From Syngnathus acus (lineage: Eukaryota; Chordata; Actinopteri; Syngnathiformes; Syngnathidae), in contig NC_051094.1 of NCBI RefSeq assembly GCF_901709675.1, positions 15,512,501 through 15,576,500 of the forward strand: a stretch of 64,000 nucleotides of DNA, written 5' to 3'. The position numbers were made by a program, and so were the translations under genes. Positions 1 through 19,340 of the stretch are shown one piece after another. The notes under the pieces are model-generated. The model worked only from the letters and a program-made list of their open reading frames with translations. It searched no databases and was not told where the DNA came from. The first letter of the stretch is position 1. Every line of letters begins with the position of its first letter.

Positions 1-296
1 CATTGCACATTCGTTCACTCATGCGATTATAAAAAAAAAAAAATCTGAACTGGCCACGAGAAAGATGACACCCTATCAACTAATACAGTACAGCAAGCTC
101 GAAAAGTCTGCAATGAAAATATTTTGATTTGTACCTCTGTACTTTTAACTGAAACGCAATCATTCATGTTACTAGTTTACGGTAACCAATCTAATTCAGT
201 TAATTTCCGTTAATCGTTTTAACCGTGCAGTACTTAATTTATTTTGTTTGTGGTGTTTTAGTGTATTTTCTACAAACGTATGAATGTGCTTTGCAG

Positions 297-3200
297 GACA
301 TTTTGTCAGGTTATGAAGATTCGATCAGCTTGTCATCGCAGTCTGGGGTCATACTGCAAAAACTCGACTCCCAATCTCCACAAAACGCTGATGGTTTGAG
401 TTATACCGATCAGTCCAGCCCTGGGCTTACGCCTTCTGTGTCTTTCACTGGATCGAGCCGTGACGTGACATCGAAAGACAATACAACACTATATTTGAAG
501 ACTGAACATGAGCAGGCAAGTTCTGAAGATGAAATGAAATCAATATAATTTTATTTGACAATGTTATACTTTGCACAACTTTTGTTGTGGGTGTTTTAAA
601 TTAAATGATGAAATTTTCCATTTTATCAAAGCTTGTTTCTTTTGTTATCCAATATTTGAGAATTGTTATTTAAAGATGAATACTATGTAATTACTTGAAT
701 GAATGATTCTATTTGGAAGTCTTATCTCCCCTTTTTTTTTTAATCAGACACATGATGGGAACAATCAGCCTCCAGAAAACGATGCAGATGAACTCCCCTG
801 TCGCATGTCCCCGACCATCTCTCTGCTCTCCCCTGAAGCCATGGCGATGGCTGGACGCATTGTTAGGTTTGAAAAGGAGCAACATAAAAAAGCAAAGGTC
901 TCAACCTAATCTTTTTTTTTTTTTCCCTTGCAATTTGTTTAAAAACAAAAATTATTAGTTTTTGTGGGGGTAATTGTTCATAATCATGTTAAATCAATTT
1001 GTAAGATGGTCCAATTTGAGTGTTAGTTGGACACTTTTTTGCAGTGTAAAACCCTAACGCTGTTTTGCAACAGAATTATTGCTAATGGCAGATTTAATTT
1101 TTGTGTGGATCAGATGGCGTTCAGAGTGCGTCAGGAGCTGCAAGAGAAGCTGGTGATGGTGGTGGCAAGTACTGAGTCAGAGCAGCTGAAGCGCTTTGAG
1201 GAGCTCATGGAGTTAAAACAGAGACAAGAGTACCAGAGCATGCGGGATATGATGGAAAGAGAGTGAGATTACCTGACCAATGTATAAAAGTGTGTCCGCT
1301 TGGCTTTCTTTTTATGGTTTTTGAATTTCCTCTACTGTAGAACAAAAGAGAGCATTGGACGTCAAGAGAAGCTGAAGGAAGAGCAACGCCACAGATTGAA
1401 GGTATTTTCACAATGTGACCTGTCCATACATACATTTGAAAAAAAATCGTCAGTGTGTAAATTCCCATGTTGGTCTTGTCCTCTGACCCAAAGATCCAGA
1501 ATCTCCGCCTGAGGGAGGTAGAGCAGCAGCGTCTGAGGGAAGCGGAGCTGGAGCGGCAGCGGCTGGCTGAAGGCAAAGAGAGGCTGCGGAACCTCAACTC
1601 CATTCAAGAAGAGATCTTGCAGCTCAACCAGCTACTGGAGTCCTCGGCCCAAACTCAAACCACTGTCCTGTCAGCTAGTCTTGGCACCTACAGCATGCGT
1701 GGGAACCAACTGTGCTCCCAGGTGTCAGAGATTGTTCGAAAGACAGCAGAGGTCAGTGTAAAAGTTTTCCTCATACGACCGCATTACACTAAAAACATCT
1801 TTATTTGGGATGATAACATGAAGTATTTAAAGGGGAAGTCAACCCCAAATCTTCTTGACAATAATGTTGTATGTGTTGTGCACCCTCTAGTCTAAACACA
1901 GCATTTTGATTAATATTGCGTTTGTGGAATATGAATTAAGCAACAAAATTCAATTTTATCCATCTCATGGGATGGTCGTTTTCCCCCTTGCTGTCGACTG
2001 GAAAAAGGAAAAAAAATCACAGTTGCCAGGTCTCTGGTCCAATCACGGCTCAGCTTCGGAAAACTGGTGAGCCAGGGTGTGCGCTCCCCTTTCCCCCGGT
2101 CACCAATAACAAGTTTAAACGGAGAGTGGTGTTAGTCACTCGAGCGAAAAGCCAAAACCTGCTCCACCTTCCTTAAAAGCACTGGCGACGAAGCGCAAAT
2201 ATCTGTCGGCAAATAATGTGAATAATACTACAGTTCTCCAAATGACTGGTTACCGTATAAATGCAACATTGATTGTCAGTAATGTTAACAAGAATAAAAT
2301 CCCCCAAAATGCTTATCAAGCCAATGACACATTTTTATTTGTGTTCTTATGAGATTGGTATCGATAGAGGCCAGAAGTGGGCACTTAACCCAATTTTGCC
2401 GGTCGGTCCTCCGTTCGCGACCTGGGCAACCTTCCGTCCTCACTTCCGTCATTCCCAACTCCCCAGGCCGTCCTTTTTGGAACTTTCTTGCCCCTCTTTC
2501 TTCGTCTGCGAAATGGGTGTCCGGCCGGGATAGACAGACCGCCTAGCACAAAATGCCCACCTCTGGTTGAGGACATGACTTGCACTTCATCATTACAGTG
2601 TATGGTTGGAGGCTCTGGTGAGCAATGTCTGCCTTCCTGTGGTATTACATTTTTTATTGGCTCAAACATTGCCCATCCCTATTCTAAATATAAAACCTAA
2701 ATGCCTGGAACTGGGTGTTATGACTTGTGTTGAAACAAACTACTCAAATAATTTTTGAAAACGTGAACAGTGTTTCAAAGAAATCAAGCTATTAAGAACC
2801 CCCCTGAGACTTGTCTGATTCATTCTGTTATCTTCACAGGGACAATATCCCACTGTGGAAGACATGACTGAGGCAGAGCGGGCCCTACATGAAATGAGGA
2901 ATCAGATCCGCCTGATGCAGGAAGAGGCAGCCAAAGCTCAGGAGGAGGAGAAGAAGAAAGAGTTGGCTGAGTCCCACAGGCAGCTGGTGGAGCTGAAGAT
3001 GCAGCAGGAAGAGCAAAAGAAGGCGGAGCAGTTAGCCAAAGAGAAAGCGCATAAGCAAGGTGGGAAATTGAAAAACACAGACATTAAATTATTAGGAAAA
3101 AACAAACACCAGATGTTTTTTTAATGGTGTCTGGAAATGTGCCTCTGGAGGGGCAATACAAAATAATTGATTTGCCAATGTATTATAGTGCACAAGAAGC

Positions 3201-6200
3201 AAAGTTTGCATTCATTTACATGTGATTCATTAAGCCTCAGTTAAGGTCAGTGTTCAGGGCTCAACCATAAGAAAGACTGGCCCAAAATTGGCATCCTTGG
3301 TAAAATTCCAAGGCAAAATCCACTACAGTACTTAAGAAAAAATAAAAAAAAGTGGGCCAAAATTCCTCCACCGTGGGACTATAGACTCACCAGTTTTTCC
3401 AAAGACCTGATTTTAGTCCTTGCTGCCGAGAGTGGTACGGCCATTGGTATAGGGAGTAATAGCAGCATTTTATATTTTCTTGGATTGGTTATATGAGATA
3501 GTACAATTGGTTGGAGGATCTGAGATGTTGAAATCTGATATTAAATATGCCCTGCGTTCCACCCCAAAAAATCTGGTACCATGCAGGAAGTGGAACGAAT
3601 ACCTTTTCAAAGTACTGCACATTTCCATTGTCATTTTACAGAATTCTGCTATTAACTATGAGCGGAATGTTTGATACTACAGTCATGTCGTCCAATAGGG
3701 CTGCAAAACAATGCAGATGACACCACGCTGAAATGGTACAAGGAGCTGCAGGATTCCCTTACTCAGTGCACTCAGTCCATTGAACAACTCAGCTCATCAA
3801 AAGATGTCCAGGTTCGTTTGTGCACTTCAGTAATTTCTCAGAGACCTAACACTGTCTGAATGCATCCTTACTGTGTCGTCATTGCTCTTCATGTAGACAA
3901 AGAGACTGAAATTGGAGCTCCAGAAAGTCGCGACTATACCCATCAGTCAAATCTCCTCCAATTCTGGATCTCGGCTTCGAGAAATCTTTGAAAAAATTGA
4001 CAAGCTGCTCTCTGGCCAGGCAGTGGTGTCGGGGGGGAAGTCAGTTTCGTCCTCCCATCACCCACAGGGCTTGGACTTTGTGTATTACAAAGTGGCTGAG
4101 AAGTTTGTGGTGAGTGCTAGTCACAAGACGGGTCTATTAAGAAAATACCTGAAGATGTCATGTTATGTCATGCATGTGATTTCTGTCGTAGAAACAAGGT
4201 GAGGAAGAGGCTGCATCTCATCACGAAGCAGCCTTCCCTATTGGTGTGGCAGCCTCAGGTATCTGGCAGCTGCACCCCCGATTTGGTGACCTCTTCCTTG
4301 GCCACCTGCACAAAAAATGCCCTTATGCGGTCCCCCATTATCCTCGAATGAAGGATGGCACACCTGTGGATGAATATCAGAGGTCAGTCACCGCTTCCAC
4401 TCGGATTAGGACGATAAACCCAATTGACTGACTATCCCTTTGTCAAGGAGAGCGATACAAAAACCTCAATCGATACAAAATTCGCCAGGAATCCTTGGCT
4501 ACATTGACCATAAAGCTGTGAACAAGCTATTGCAAGGCTATGAATCGGTTGCGTGAGACTTTACAGTTTTCATCTTTTAGAACAAGAGCATGAACTCTGG
4601 CACAGTGGTCTCGTTGTAACCTTATGCTTACAATCAAAAGCGACATTAGTAGCGACACAACGAATTTCAGTAGCGTCACCATTTCTAACGTCAAATAGCT
4701 TTTCAGTATTCAAGCTACTTTTGTCTTTACATCGTGATAGCAAAGTAAGTCGTGTTCATTGTCGCCTCATCTCCCCCTGTTGTAAACATTAAATGCAACG
4801 TCTAGTACCTGGCCTTGCACGCCAAATCTTAACTTGTCGTTCGTGTTGACATCATCGCCTGAGTGCTGTATAATATCAGATGTTTATATAATATGGATCT
4901 TTTTAAAATAGAAATGTCATATTGTTGACCAGGGGTCACTAACGCCAGTCCTCAAGGGCTCCGATCCAGCCTGTTTTAGGTGCAGCCCTACTACAACATA
5001 CCTGATTCAAATGACCAGCTCATCAGCACGCTCTATAAAACCATGATGATGATTTGAATCATTTGTTTTGCAATGGAGATACATCTAAAACAGGCTAGAT
5101 AAGGAGGGGCCCTTGAGGACTGGACTTGGTGAGCCCTGTTGTAGATCAATTAATGAAAAATCCAATACTATAATTTTCAAGTTCCCACAAATTGCAAATG
5201 TCACAACTTTGATTAAACATTTCATAGTTAGCCACTAGATGACAGTATCGACCCATTTGCTATGTATTAGAATCTCGTCAAGTATAAACAACTAATTAAT
5301 GAGCTGAGAGGTCAGGAAATAGCTTTGAATGCTAGACATTATAAAGAGGAGTTTGTGCAAGTTTTACATTTCTATTTTTGAACAGAATAGGGTTAAATCG
5401 TAGGTTGTGATATTGATGTGTGTGAATGTGAGGCATTGTAAAGCACTTTGAGCGTCATATGGTGCAGATAAAGCGCAATTATATAAGAAGTCCATTTACC
5501 ATTTAGTATAATTCAGACCCACACTCAGAAGGTGACAGTGATGCACTTCATGTTGTTTGCCAACCGCCATAAAACAGAAGCAGAAGAAAAAGAAACATGA
5601 CCTCGACTATAAACACAGCCATACAAGCAATCGTGGAATACAGTACTTAGGTTTTTTTTCTTCTTTTTTAAACCAGTGCGTCGTGGCAGCAATTGTAGTA
5701 AATCTTATAAGAATCAAGTCAAGTTTATTTGTATAGCCCTAAATCACAAGCAGTCTCAAAGGGCTTCACATAAACAAACAGTTGACAATTATTCTCAAAG
5801 CATCCCCTGATCTTAAGATCTTAAGAATGAACTAAGTAGTTGAATGTTTATCCTAAATGTTCAGTAGTTTTGTTCGAAATGTGTTCATCTTTTTTTTCCG
5901 TCGTATGTTTATATTTTGAATATTGTATCGAAACGAGAATCTTATCGTATCATTTTGCTCAGAAAGGTAGCATTTGCCAATCAAATAGCTTGTATTGAGA
6001 TGTGCCGAATTGGCCTCATTCCCAACTCCAGCTTTCACACTGGCCATCTAGAGTTTGTCTAATGCTGGGTTCAGACCGATCGTGTGTCTTGCGTGTTTGT
6101 TTAGTTTTTTTAGGTGGAGAAGAGTAGAGGCTCCTACTATCGCTACATGCTAAAAGCTAGTCGTTTTGCCAGCATTAGTTTGCAGTCGGATAAACGTTGC

Positions 6201-8336
6201 GTTATAAACAACCACCACCATTTTTTTTGTTAACTTACCACAATGTCTTTGTAATGAACTAAGATGTGTCTCTTTAGGTTTGTTTGTTTGTGAATGGATG
6301 ATGGACGAAAGTAATTGTTGCTATTGCGCTGATGTCACGACTTATCTAATTTGTGCAAAGCTGCAACGACTCAGCCACTTGCAGATCTCAGCTGTGCATA
6401 TGTGAGGATCAAGTGTTAAAAAAAACAAAAACGCACAACAAGCTGTTTTATATATAGTACATAGGTGTGGGCCTCACTGTACACCTTAAAGCTTGCAGGC
6501 ATTGATTAAAAGGCTGTAAGTGACGAAGCGACAGTTGCACTCTGTGCCATGTTTAACTGCTCGAATTTTAGAGGCTTGAACGCATTTTCAGTTATTTGCC
6601 AACAGGAAAAGATTCAGATGAATGAATCATTTTTTTAATCACTGTCATGGTTAAATCGATAAACCTTTCCGCGTAATGTTAGTGTTAAATATTACTGTGG
6701 TATGTCACATGGCGGTTAATTTGCTGATTGTTACGCAGTGTCAGATTACTTCACTCATGCCATGTGAGCAAACCAACACATTTATTCAGCCTATTTGTCT
6801 TTTGCTGGCAGTGCTGATAGTAAATGCATAACAAAGCTAATGACTCACAACTAATGCGACATGTCACATGGTCGGTGCGCTATTAAGATATTTCATTCCG
6901 GTATGTGCTATTAGCATTAAAATCCCCATGCACTGGGGCAAAGCAAATGATCACAAATGTCCTATCATACTCGCGTCCTGGTGTTGCACACCCATTGCCC
7001 TCGCTGCACATATTAAGCAAACCGCCATCAAAAGCTTGATTAATCGTGACTGTCGTGTCCCAGCAGAGGGCAGTCACTATGTCAGATGGAATTAAAAAAA
7101 AAAAAAAAGCAATGCTACATCTCCAGTGGTTGTAATGCTCAAAATCATACCCCATGCAAAATTAATAGCTAAACAATTTCCCTTACTCCTGATTACCGCT
7201 TAATTTGTCAAAGCAGTGTGTATATACCTTGTGGGACACAGTAACTGAAAACAGAAGAACAGCTTTGAAAGTTATCTTTTTGCTTAACAGAATTCTTGGT
7301 TACCGTGTGGATGACTCTGGGGTTGAAGGTCAAGACAGTTTCCTCAAAAGGATGTCCGGCATGATCCGCCTCTATGCTGCCATCATCCAACAGAGGTGGC
7401 CATTTGACTCCAAGAATGAGGTAGGGACTCTTTCATTCGTTTGACCAGTCATGCCTGGCAATAATTTTTTTAATGCTTTTGATCATCTCATTTGTTTCAG
7501 TTACAAGTTGTTTGCATCTTTTGTATATATCAGGTGAAGGTCGAGCAGCTTAGTAATGGTATCGTTTGTATTTCAGATGCCCACTCATGGTCTGAATCAT
7601 GGTTGGCGCTGGTTGGCTCAGATGCTCAACATGGAGCCTATTGCTGACATCACCGCGACACTGCTGTTTGACTTTCTCGAGGTGAGTCCTATTTACTGTA
7701 CCATATTTGATTTGGGAAAAGGAAGCCTACATTAGTAGGCTCGCACCTCACAGCAATCATTGATTCTTTTGTCTTTTGATTCCCTCAGGTTTGCGGTCAC
7801 GCTTTATTAAAAAGCTATCAGGGCCAGTTCTGGAAAGTCATCCTTCTTCTGAAAGAGCAATACTTACCCAGGTAAATACTCGCATGGACTGGCTAAGTGA
7901 CACTTGAATATTTTGCATGATGACCCAATTATGGCTATCTGTTACCAGGATTGAAGCTGTGACAGGCAGTGGACAGATGGGTTCTGTCTCCAGGCTCAGA
8001 TTATTCCTTGAGGTAATAGATGCAATCTTCCAATTACCCTCTGCATGTGATCGCTATCATTCAAAATAAGAAAATGCTACAGGGAATACAAAAGCATTCA
8101 TTGAAGGAGATTGTTTCAAGCCTAAAAACAACAATGAAAAAAATCAACATATTCAGATGAGATTGTGCGTGCGTGTATTCATGTTAATGTGTATATAATG
8201 TGTTAATGAATCCTATGAAATGAAACTCTGTAATGGGTTTGATGATTTTTTTTTGTCATACCCACAGAAATTGCTTCAAGAAGGGCACATCAGTCCACCT
8301 AAAGGCCAGCTGACATCCATGTTCTGGAGGTCCTGA
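297..8336 (+). CDS. gle1: GLE1 RNA export mediator, 3' 14 exons (5' partial)
   Basis: Coding exons read at 297-515, 748-897, 1114-1262, 1341-1401, 1494-1751, 2840-3059, 3699-3811, 3897-4109, 4192-4382, 7291-7420, 7577-7681, 7789-7871, 7949-8012 and 8268-8336. All phases join without a break to 674 residues plus TGA; vertebrate GLE1 is about 700, so roughly one N-terminal exon lies left of the window. The middle (exons 3-6) is a long Glu/Lys/Gln-rich coiled coil ([19 protein letters not shown]). The C-terminal alpha-helical GLE1 domain is very close to mammals ([55 protein letters not shown], ending TSMFWRS as in the GLE1B isoform). From the family: at the cytoplasmic face of the nuclear pore, GLE1 with inositol hexakisphosphate activates the DEAD-box helicase DDX19/Dbp5 to remodel exported mRNPs; it also acts in translation. 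The first exon here seems to use a GC donor (516-517). The intron at 4383-7290 is the largest and holds a MITE and repeat fragments. Identity is secure; only the first exon boundaries are uncertain. Confidence 0.96.
1829..2290. repeat. interspersed repeat in GLE1 intron
   Basis: This stretch of the intron after exon 5 begins at the AAAGGGGAAGTCAACCCC block and includes TTTTCCCCCTTGCTGTCGACTG and CAATCACGGCTCAGCTTCGG blocks. I recognise these as recurring in fish genomes, but I cannot name the family or see clean ends. No coding potential beyond short chance frames. Confidence 0.4.
2310..2700. other. GC-rich intronic stretch, unassigned
   Basis: Still inside the GLE1 intron. From about 2385 to 2560 the sequence is clearly richer in G and C (CCGGTCGGTCCTCCG, GTCCGGCCGGGATAG) than the AT-rich intron around it. 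It has no splice-consistent open frame. It may be part of another dispersed element. Confidence 0.3.
4930..5138. mobile_element. hAT-like MITE in GLE1 intron
   Basis: A non-autonomous element of about 209 bp. The left end CAGGGGTCAC..CCTCAAGGGC is the imperfect inverse of the right end GGGCCCTTGAGGACTGG..GAGCCCTG. Flanks TTGTTGAC (4922-4929) and TTGTAGAT (5139-5146) match at 6 of 8 positions, the target-site length expected for hAT transposons. It encodes nothing and is probably an old insertion. Confidence 0.7.
5443..5505 (+). repeat. LINE/SINE 3'-end fragment
   Basis: The block TGTAAAGCACTTTGAGCGTC followed by AAGCGCAATTATATAAG is the typical 3' end of fish CR1/L2/Rex1-group retroposons (consensus of the form TGTAAAGCGCTTTGAGTG ... 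TATATAAA). Only the tail remains. Confidence 0.5.
5713..5790. repeat. dispersed repeat (TCAAGTCAAGTTTATTTGTATAGCCC type)
   Basis: The block from TCAAGTCAAGT through TATAGCCCTAAATCACA to TCTCAAAGGGCTTCACA matches a second copy in this window at 49204-49262 with few differences. It is a dispersed fish repeat; I do not know the autonomous parent. Confidence 0.6.
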
Positions 8337-8668
8337 TGTTTTGGAAGAATATATGGATTTCAGGTGAAGCTGATAGATGCAAATACGGAATATTTCTCAG
8401 CAACAAAGTCACCATGGACAAACCCTCCTAAACACTGCGATGTATATAATGATGGAAAACATCTAGTTGGTTTGTGTCAACTTTGTTGACCTCCTAGAGA
8501 AGAAAGAGATCTAAACATTTATTATTACTATTAGGAGCTTTTGTTATGACTATATTTCATTAATTGCAACAGGTGATGACAACTTTGTTTATCAGCTCAA
8601 ACATGAAGGTTCCATTAAAGTTATTTTACCATGTTTCATTATTTTAAAATAATGGATTCTAGTAAACA

Positions 8669-8674
8669 AATAAA
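8669..8674 (+). promoter_or_regulatory. GLE1 polyadenylation signal
   Basis: A canonical AATAAA lies 333 bases after the GLE1 stop codon, in an AT-rich 3' UTR. It is the first such hexamer after the stop on this strand that I noticed. Confidence 0.6.
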
Positions 8675-8679
8675 AAACA

Positions 8680-10690
8680 ACCATATTTGCAGCAAATTAA
8701 ATGTATTGAGTTTATTTGAAAAAATTGACGTTTCAAACAAGACAAATGATGTTTGATGTCAATGGCAGTCTGTTTTTTTATGTAATTTTCCATAAATGCA
8801 GTGCTTAAAGCATTTATCTTAATGTTGTTATTTCTGCACAACTTTCTTTCCATCAGTCATCCAGACTTGGTCTTCTTTTGTTGACAGACAACAGAACTCT
8901 AAAATAGATGCTCTCTAACATCCAGTGATTATAGCATAGAAGGATCATAAAAAATAAAAAAAACGGTGCCTTTTAAATTGCAAACAAAACTAAATTCAAG
9001 ACTCCCATTAGCAGTGTACGCAGCACATGCCGAAAAGTATGCACAGATAAATTCTCATCAATGGGACATAAATTTGCACACTTCAGTGAAACTCGAATGA
9101 CAACATGAGAAACATTTTGGTCTTTATTTTTAGGTTACATTTTTGCAAAATTATTAAAACACAAAACTATGCAATTACATGTACATACACTGAACAAAAA
9201 TATAACAATTTAAAATCCATCTACCTCACAGGTGTGAATGACTTGAAGTTGCTGATGAGACACCAAGTGCCTTAAGATGCCCACGATAAACACAATAAAA
9301 CGCCATTCCAAGATATGTAGTTTTATCACACACTAGTTTCAGATACTGCATGTCACAAGTTTTAACCGTCACAAGTCGTGAAAGGTCCAAACAGCTTGCC
9401 GACAGCCATTCAAGCAGTTTGTTGGATTGCCTTCTGCAGTAATACACAAAGGTGTGTTATTTTAACACTTCACATCTCAGTTTCTCACTGGTCAGTAATT
9501 TATTTTGTTGTGGCCAGAGGGTGGAGTGGAGTGATATGATAGGCATTACTAGTATTCACCTTTAATGCCATGGGGGAAAATAAATCACTGAAACATCTTT
9601 GTATATGTTAGAGGAGGCTTTGTAATTATATTTTTGTTGTTAGGCAACTGTAAAACAAACATCTTGAAGTGTAATTTACAGAAACCATGGTGTGTGATTA
9701 AATTACAACAAAAGGAGAAACAAAAATACATTATTACTAGTATGAAATGGGTTCAAAACTTTATTTTTTTAAATGTTTTTAATTTGATAATACAAACAAA
9801 TTAAAAAGGTACATTAGTTTGGAACATGAAAACTGCATTAGCAACCACAGAAAAGTACTCAATGCAGATCAATATAGTAAGTACATCCTTGCTATACATC
9901 TTCCAATTTCAGTCTTTCTGTATAAAAATACCCCAAATTCCCCTTTTCAGTCCAAAACAATTTTTCAATCCTGAAATCTATACAAATGTCTATTTAAACA
10001 TGTTATTAATTTCTACATAAACTCTTATGTAGTCTTTCGTATGAAATAAATGGATGTCTAATATTAACGTAATAAAAATAATAATTTTAAGACATTCTTT
10101 TATTTGTCCCACACGGGGAAATTCCAAGCAAAGTCTTTCTGCCGCATCTCTTTAAGTTGTGTGCTTTAAAGAAAAAAAAAAACACTTCTATTCAAATACG
10201 ACAATAGCTGTTCTTTTCTGCCCTACTTTTTATATTTAAATGCTGTTTTCTCAGGCAAAGCTCGTGATTGTCCTTATTTCCAATTACAGTCGACGTCAAA
10301 CCTCTCAGCTGTCAAACTTCACATAAAATGAAAACTAAGGAACGGTTGAATGGCGTGGACGAGGAAAACAGTAAATCAACAGACGTGACTGTCTGTACGG
10401 TTAGTTACAATTAGCCAAACCCCGGCGAAGAACAGAAAAAACAAAAGCGCGTGTCACCTTACGTTGGAATTAGACATAAAAAAAGAAACAGGACTTTCTG
10501 TGTACAGTGTACACTCCTTCCAGTCTATATAAAGGCAAGTTTCAATACCAAAGTCTCTGACAAGTTGTCATATTACTTCTCAAAAACATCAAATATCTTT
10601 GCGCTGTCTCAGGTGAGCAGTCTTGTCGCAGGTGAATGAATATGATTATTTTTCAATCGGGTTTATGTTGTGCTTCCAGTCGTTCATCTA
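8680..10690. other. convergent intergenic / 3' UTR region
   Basis: AT-rich DNA between two tail-to-tail genes. No exon is supported. On the minus strand, TTTATT at 10098-10103 and 9760-9765 (AATAAA when read on the minus strand) are candidate polyadenylation signals for the kinase, giving a 3' UTR of about 0.6-0.95 kb. Confidence 0.5.
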
Positions 10691-10699
10691 CTCGGCAAC

Positions 10700-18262
<7,563 letters not shown>

Positions 18263-18435
18263 GCTGGAGATGCTTGCTGAGAGAGACAAGAAATGGTGGA
18301 CTTGAAAAAAAATGTCTCATGGTTTGTTCGTAGTCAATCACCTGCTACAGGCTTAGTAAGAGCCTGATCCGGGATGCTGAATTTTGACTCAAATTCAAAG
18401 AGCTACAGGTTAATTTGTGATACAATGCTTCCCTT

Positions 18436-18465
18436 ACACACACGCACACACACACACACACGCAC
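18436..18465. repeat. (CA)n microsatellite
   Basis: An imperfect CA run with two CG interruptions, just upstream of the kinase start exon. Confidence 0.9.
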
Positions 18466-19019
18466 AATAGACTCTTGTTCTGCCATTGTTGTTTTGAAAG
18501 TGACTCAGTGCATGTCCAATATTTTCTTTTGCAGATAGTACTTTGCATGGCTCCAGGGTTGTCCAAACTCACTTTACATATTTGTTTGTTCTTTTACCCA
18601 CTCCCTTCTTAAACCCACTCTCTAGTTAAAAAATGATCTGGTGACAACGTCATTCAAGCAAAACAATATGGTTAAATTTACATGTCAAAGGTGCCACACA
18701 ATCTTTAAAGACGAATAAAACTCAAAAGAACTTCCACAGCCTTTAATTGAGCTTGAATACAAATTTAAATTGCCTTTTTGAAAAACGAAAAAATGAAAAT
18801 AAATACATCACCATATGACAGTACTAAGTTAAAAAATGAAAAACAATATGTAATTTATTTTCAGATCAAATGGGTTGTATTCTTTTTGGTGGATTTTCTC
18901 CAATATTCTGGAGTGTCACTGCAGGTGAAACATCTAGGTGTTCCGTTATTCATTGCAAAGGTGTTTTGTGGGATTGAAGCCAAGGCTCCCCTTTGTGCAC
19001 TTTGCATTTGACAGCGAAG

Positions 19020-19340
19020 CTGCAACAGCTCAGTGACCTAGTGGTAGAGTGTCCGCCCTGAGACTGGAAGGTTGTGGGTTCAAACCCCGGCCGGATCATA
19101 CCAAAGACTATAAAAATGGGACCCTTTGCCTCCCTGCTTGGCACTCAGCATGAAGGGTTGGAATTGGGGGGTTAGATCACCAAATGATTCCCGAGCACGG
19201 CACCGCTGCTGCTCACTGCTCCCCTCTCCCCCAGGGGATGGATCAAAGTCACACGGGGATGGGTTAAATGCAGAGGACAAATTTCACCACACCCAGATGT
19301 GTGTGTGACGATCATTGGGACTTTAACTTTAACAGAAAAT
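19020..19340 (+). mobile_element. tRNA-derived SINE
   Basis: The 5' part is tRNA-like: an A-box region TAGTGGTAGAGTG and a B box GGTTCAAACCC at 19077-19087. It is followed by a unique body (ACCAAAGACTATAAAAATGGG, CCCTGCTTGGCACTCAGC) and a tail GACGATCATTGGGACTTTAACTTT. I know this arrangement as a common fish SINE. Flanks TTGACAGCGAA and TTAACAGAAAA may be a decayed target-site duplication. Confidence 0.8.

Noticed and set aside
18277-18289. An upstream start for the kinase at 18289
   Set aside because: The codon is TTG and the bases form a pyrimidine-rich splice acceptor (TTGTCTCTCTCAG), so this is more likely intron.
19020-19095. A stand-alone tRNA gene
   Set aside because: A- and B-box motifs are present, but there is no complete cloverleaf and the sequence continues into a SINE body and tail.
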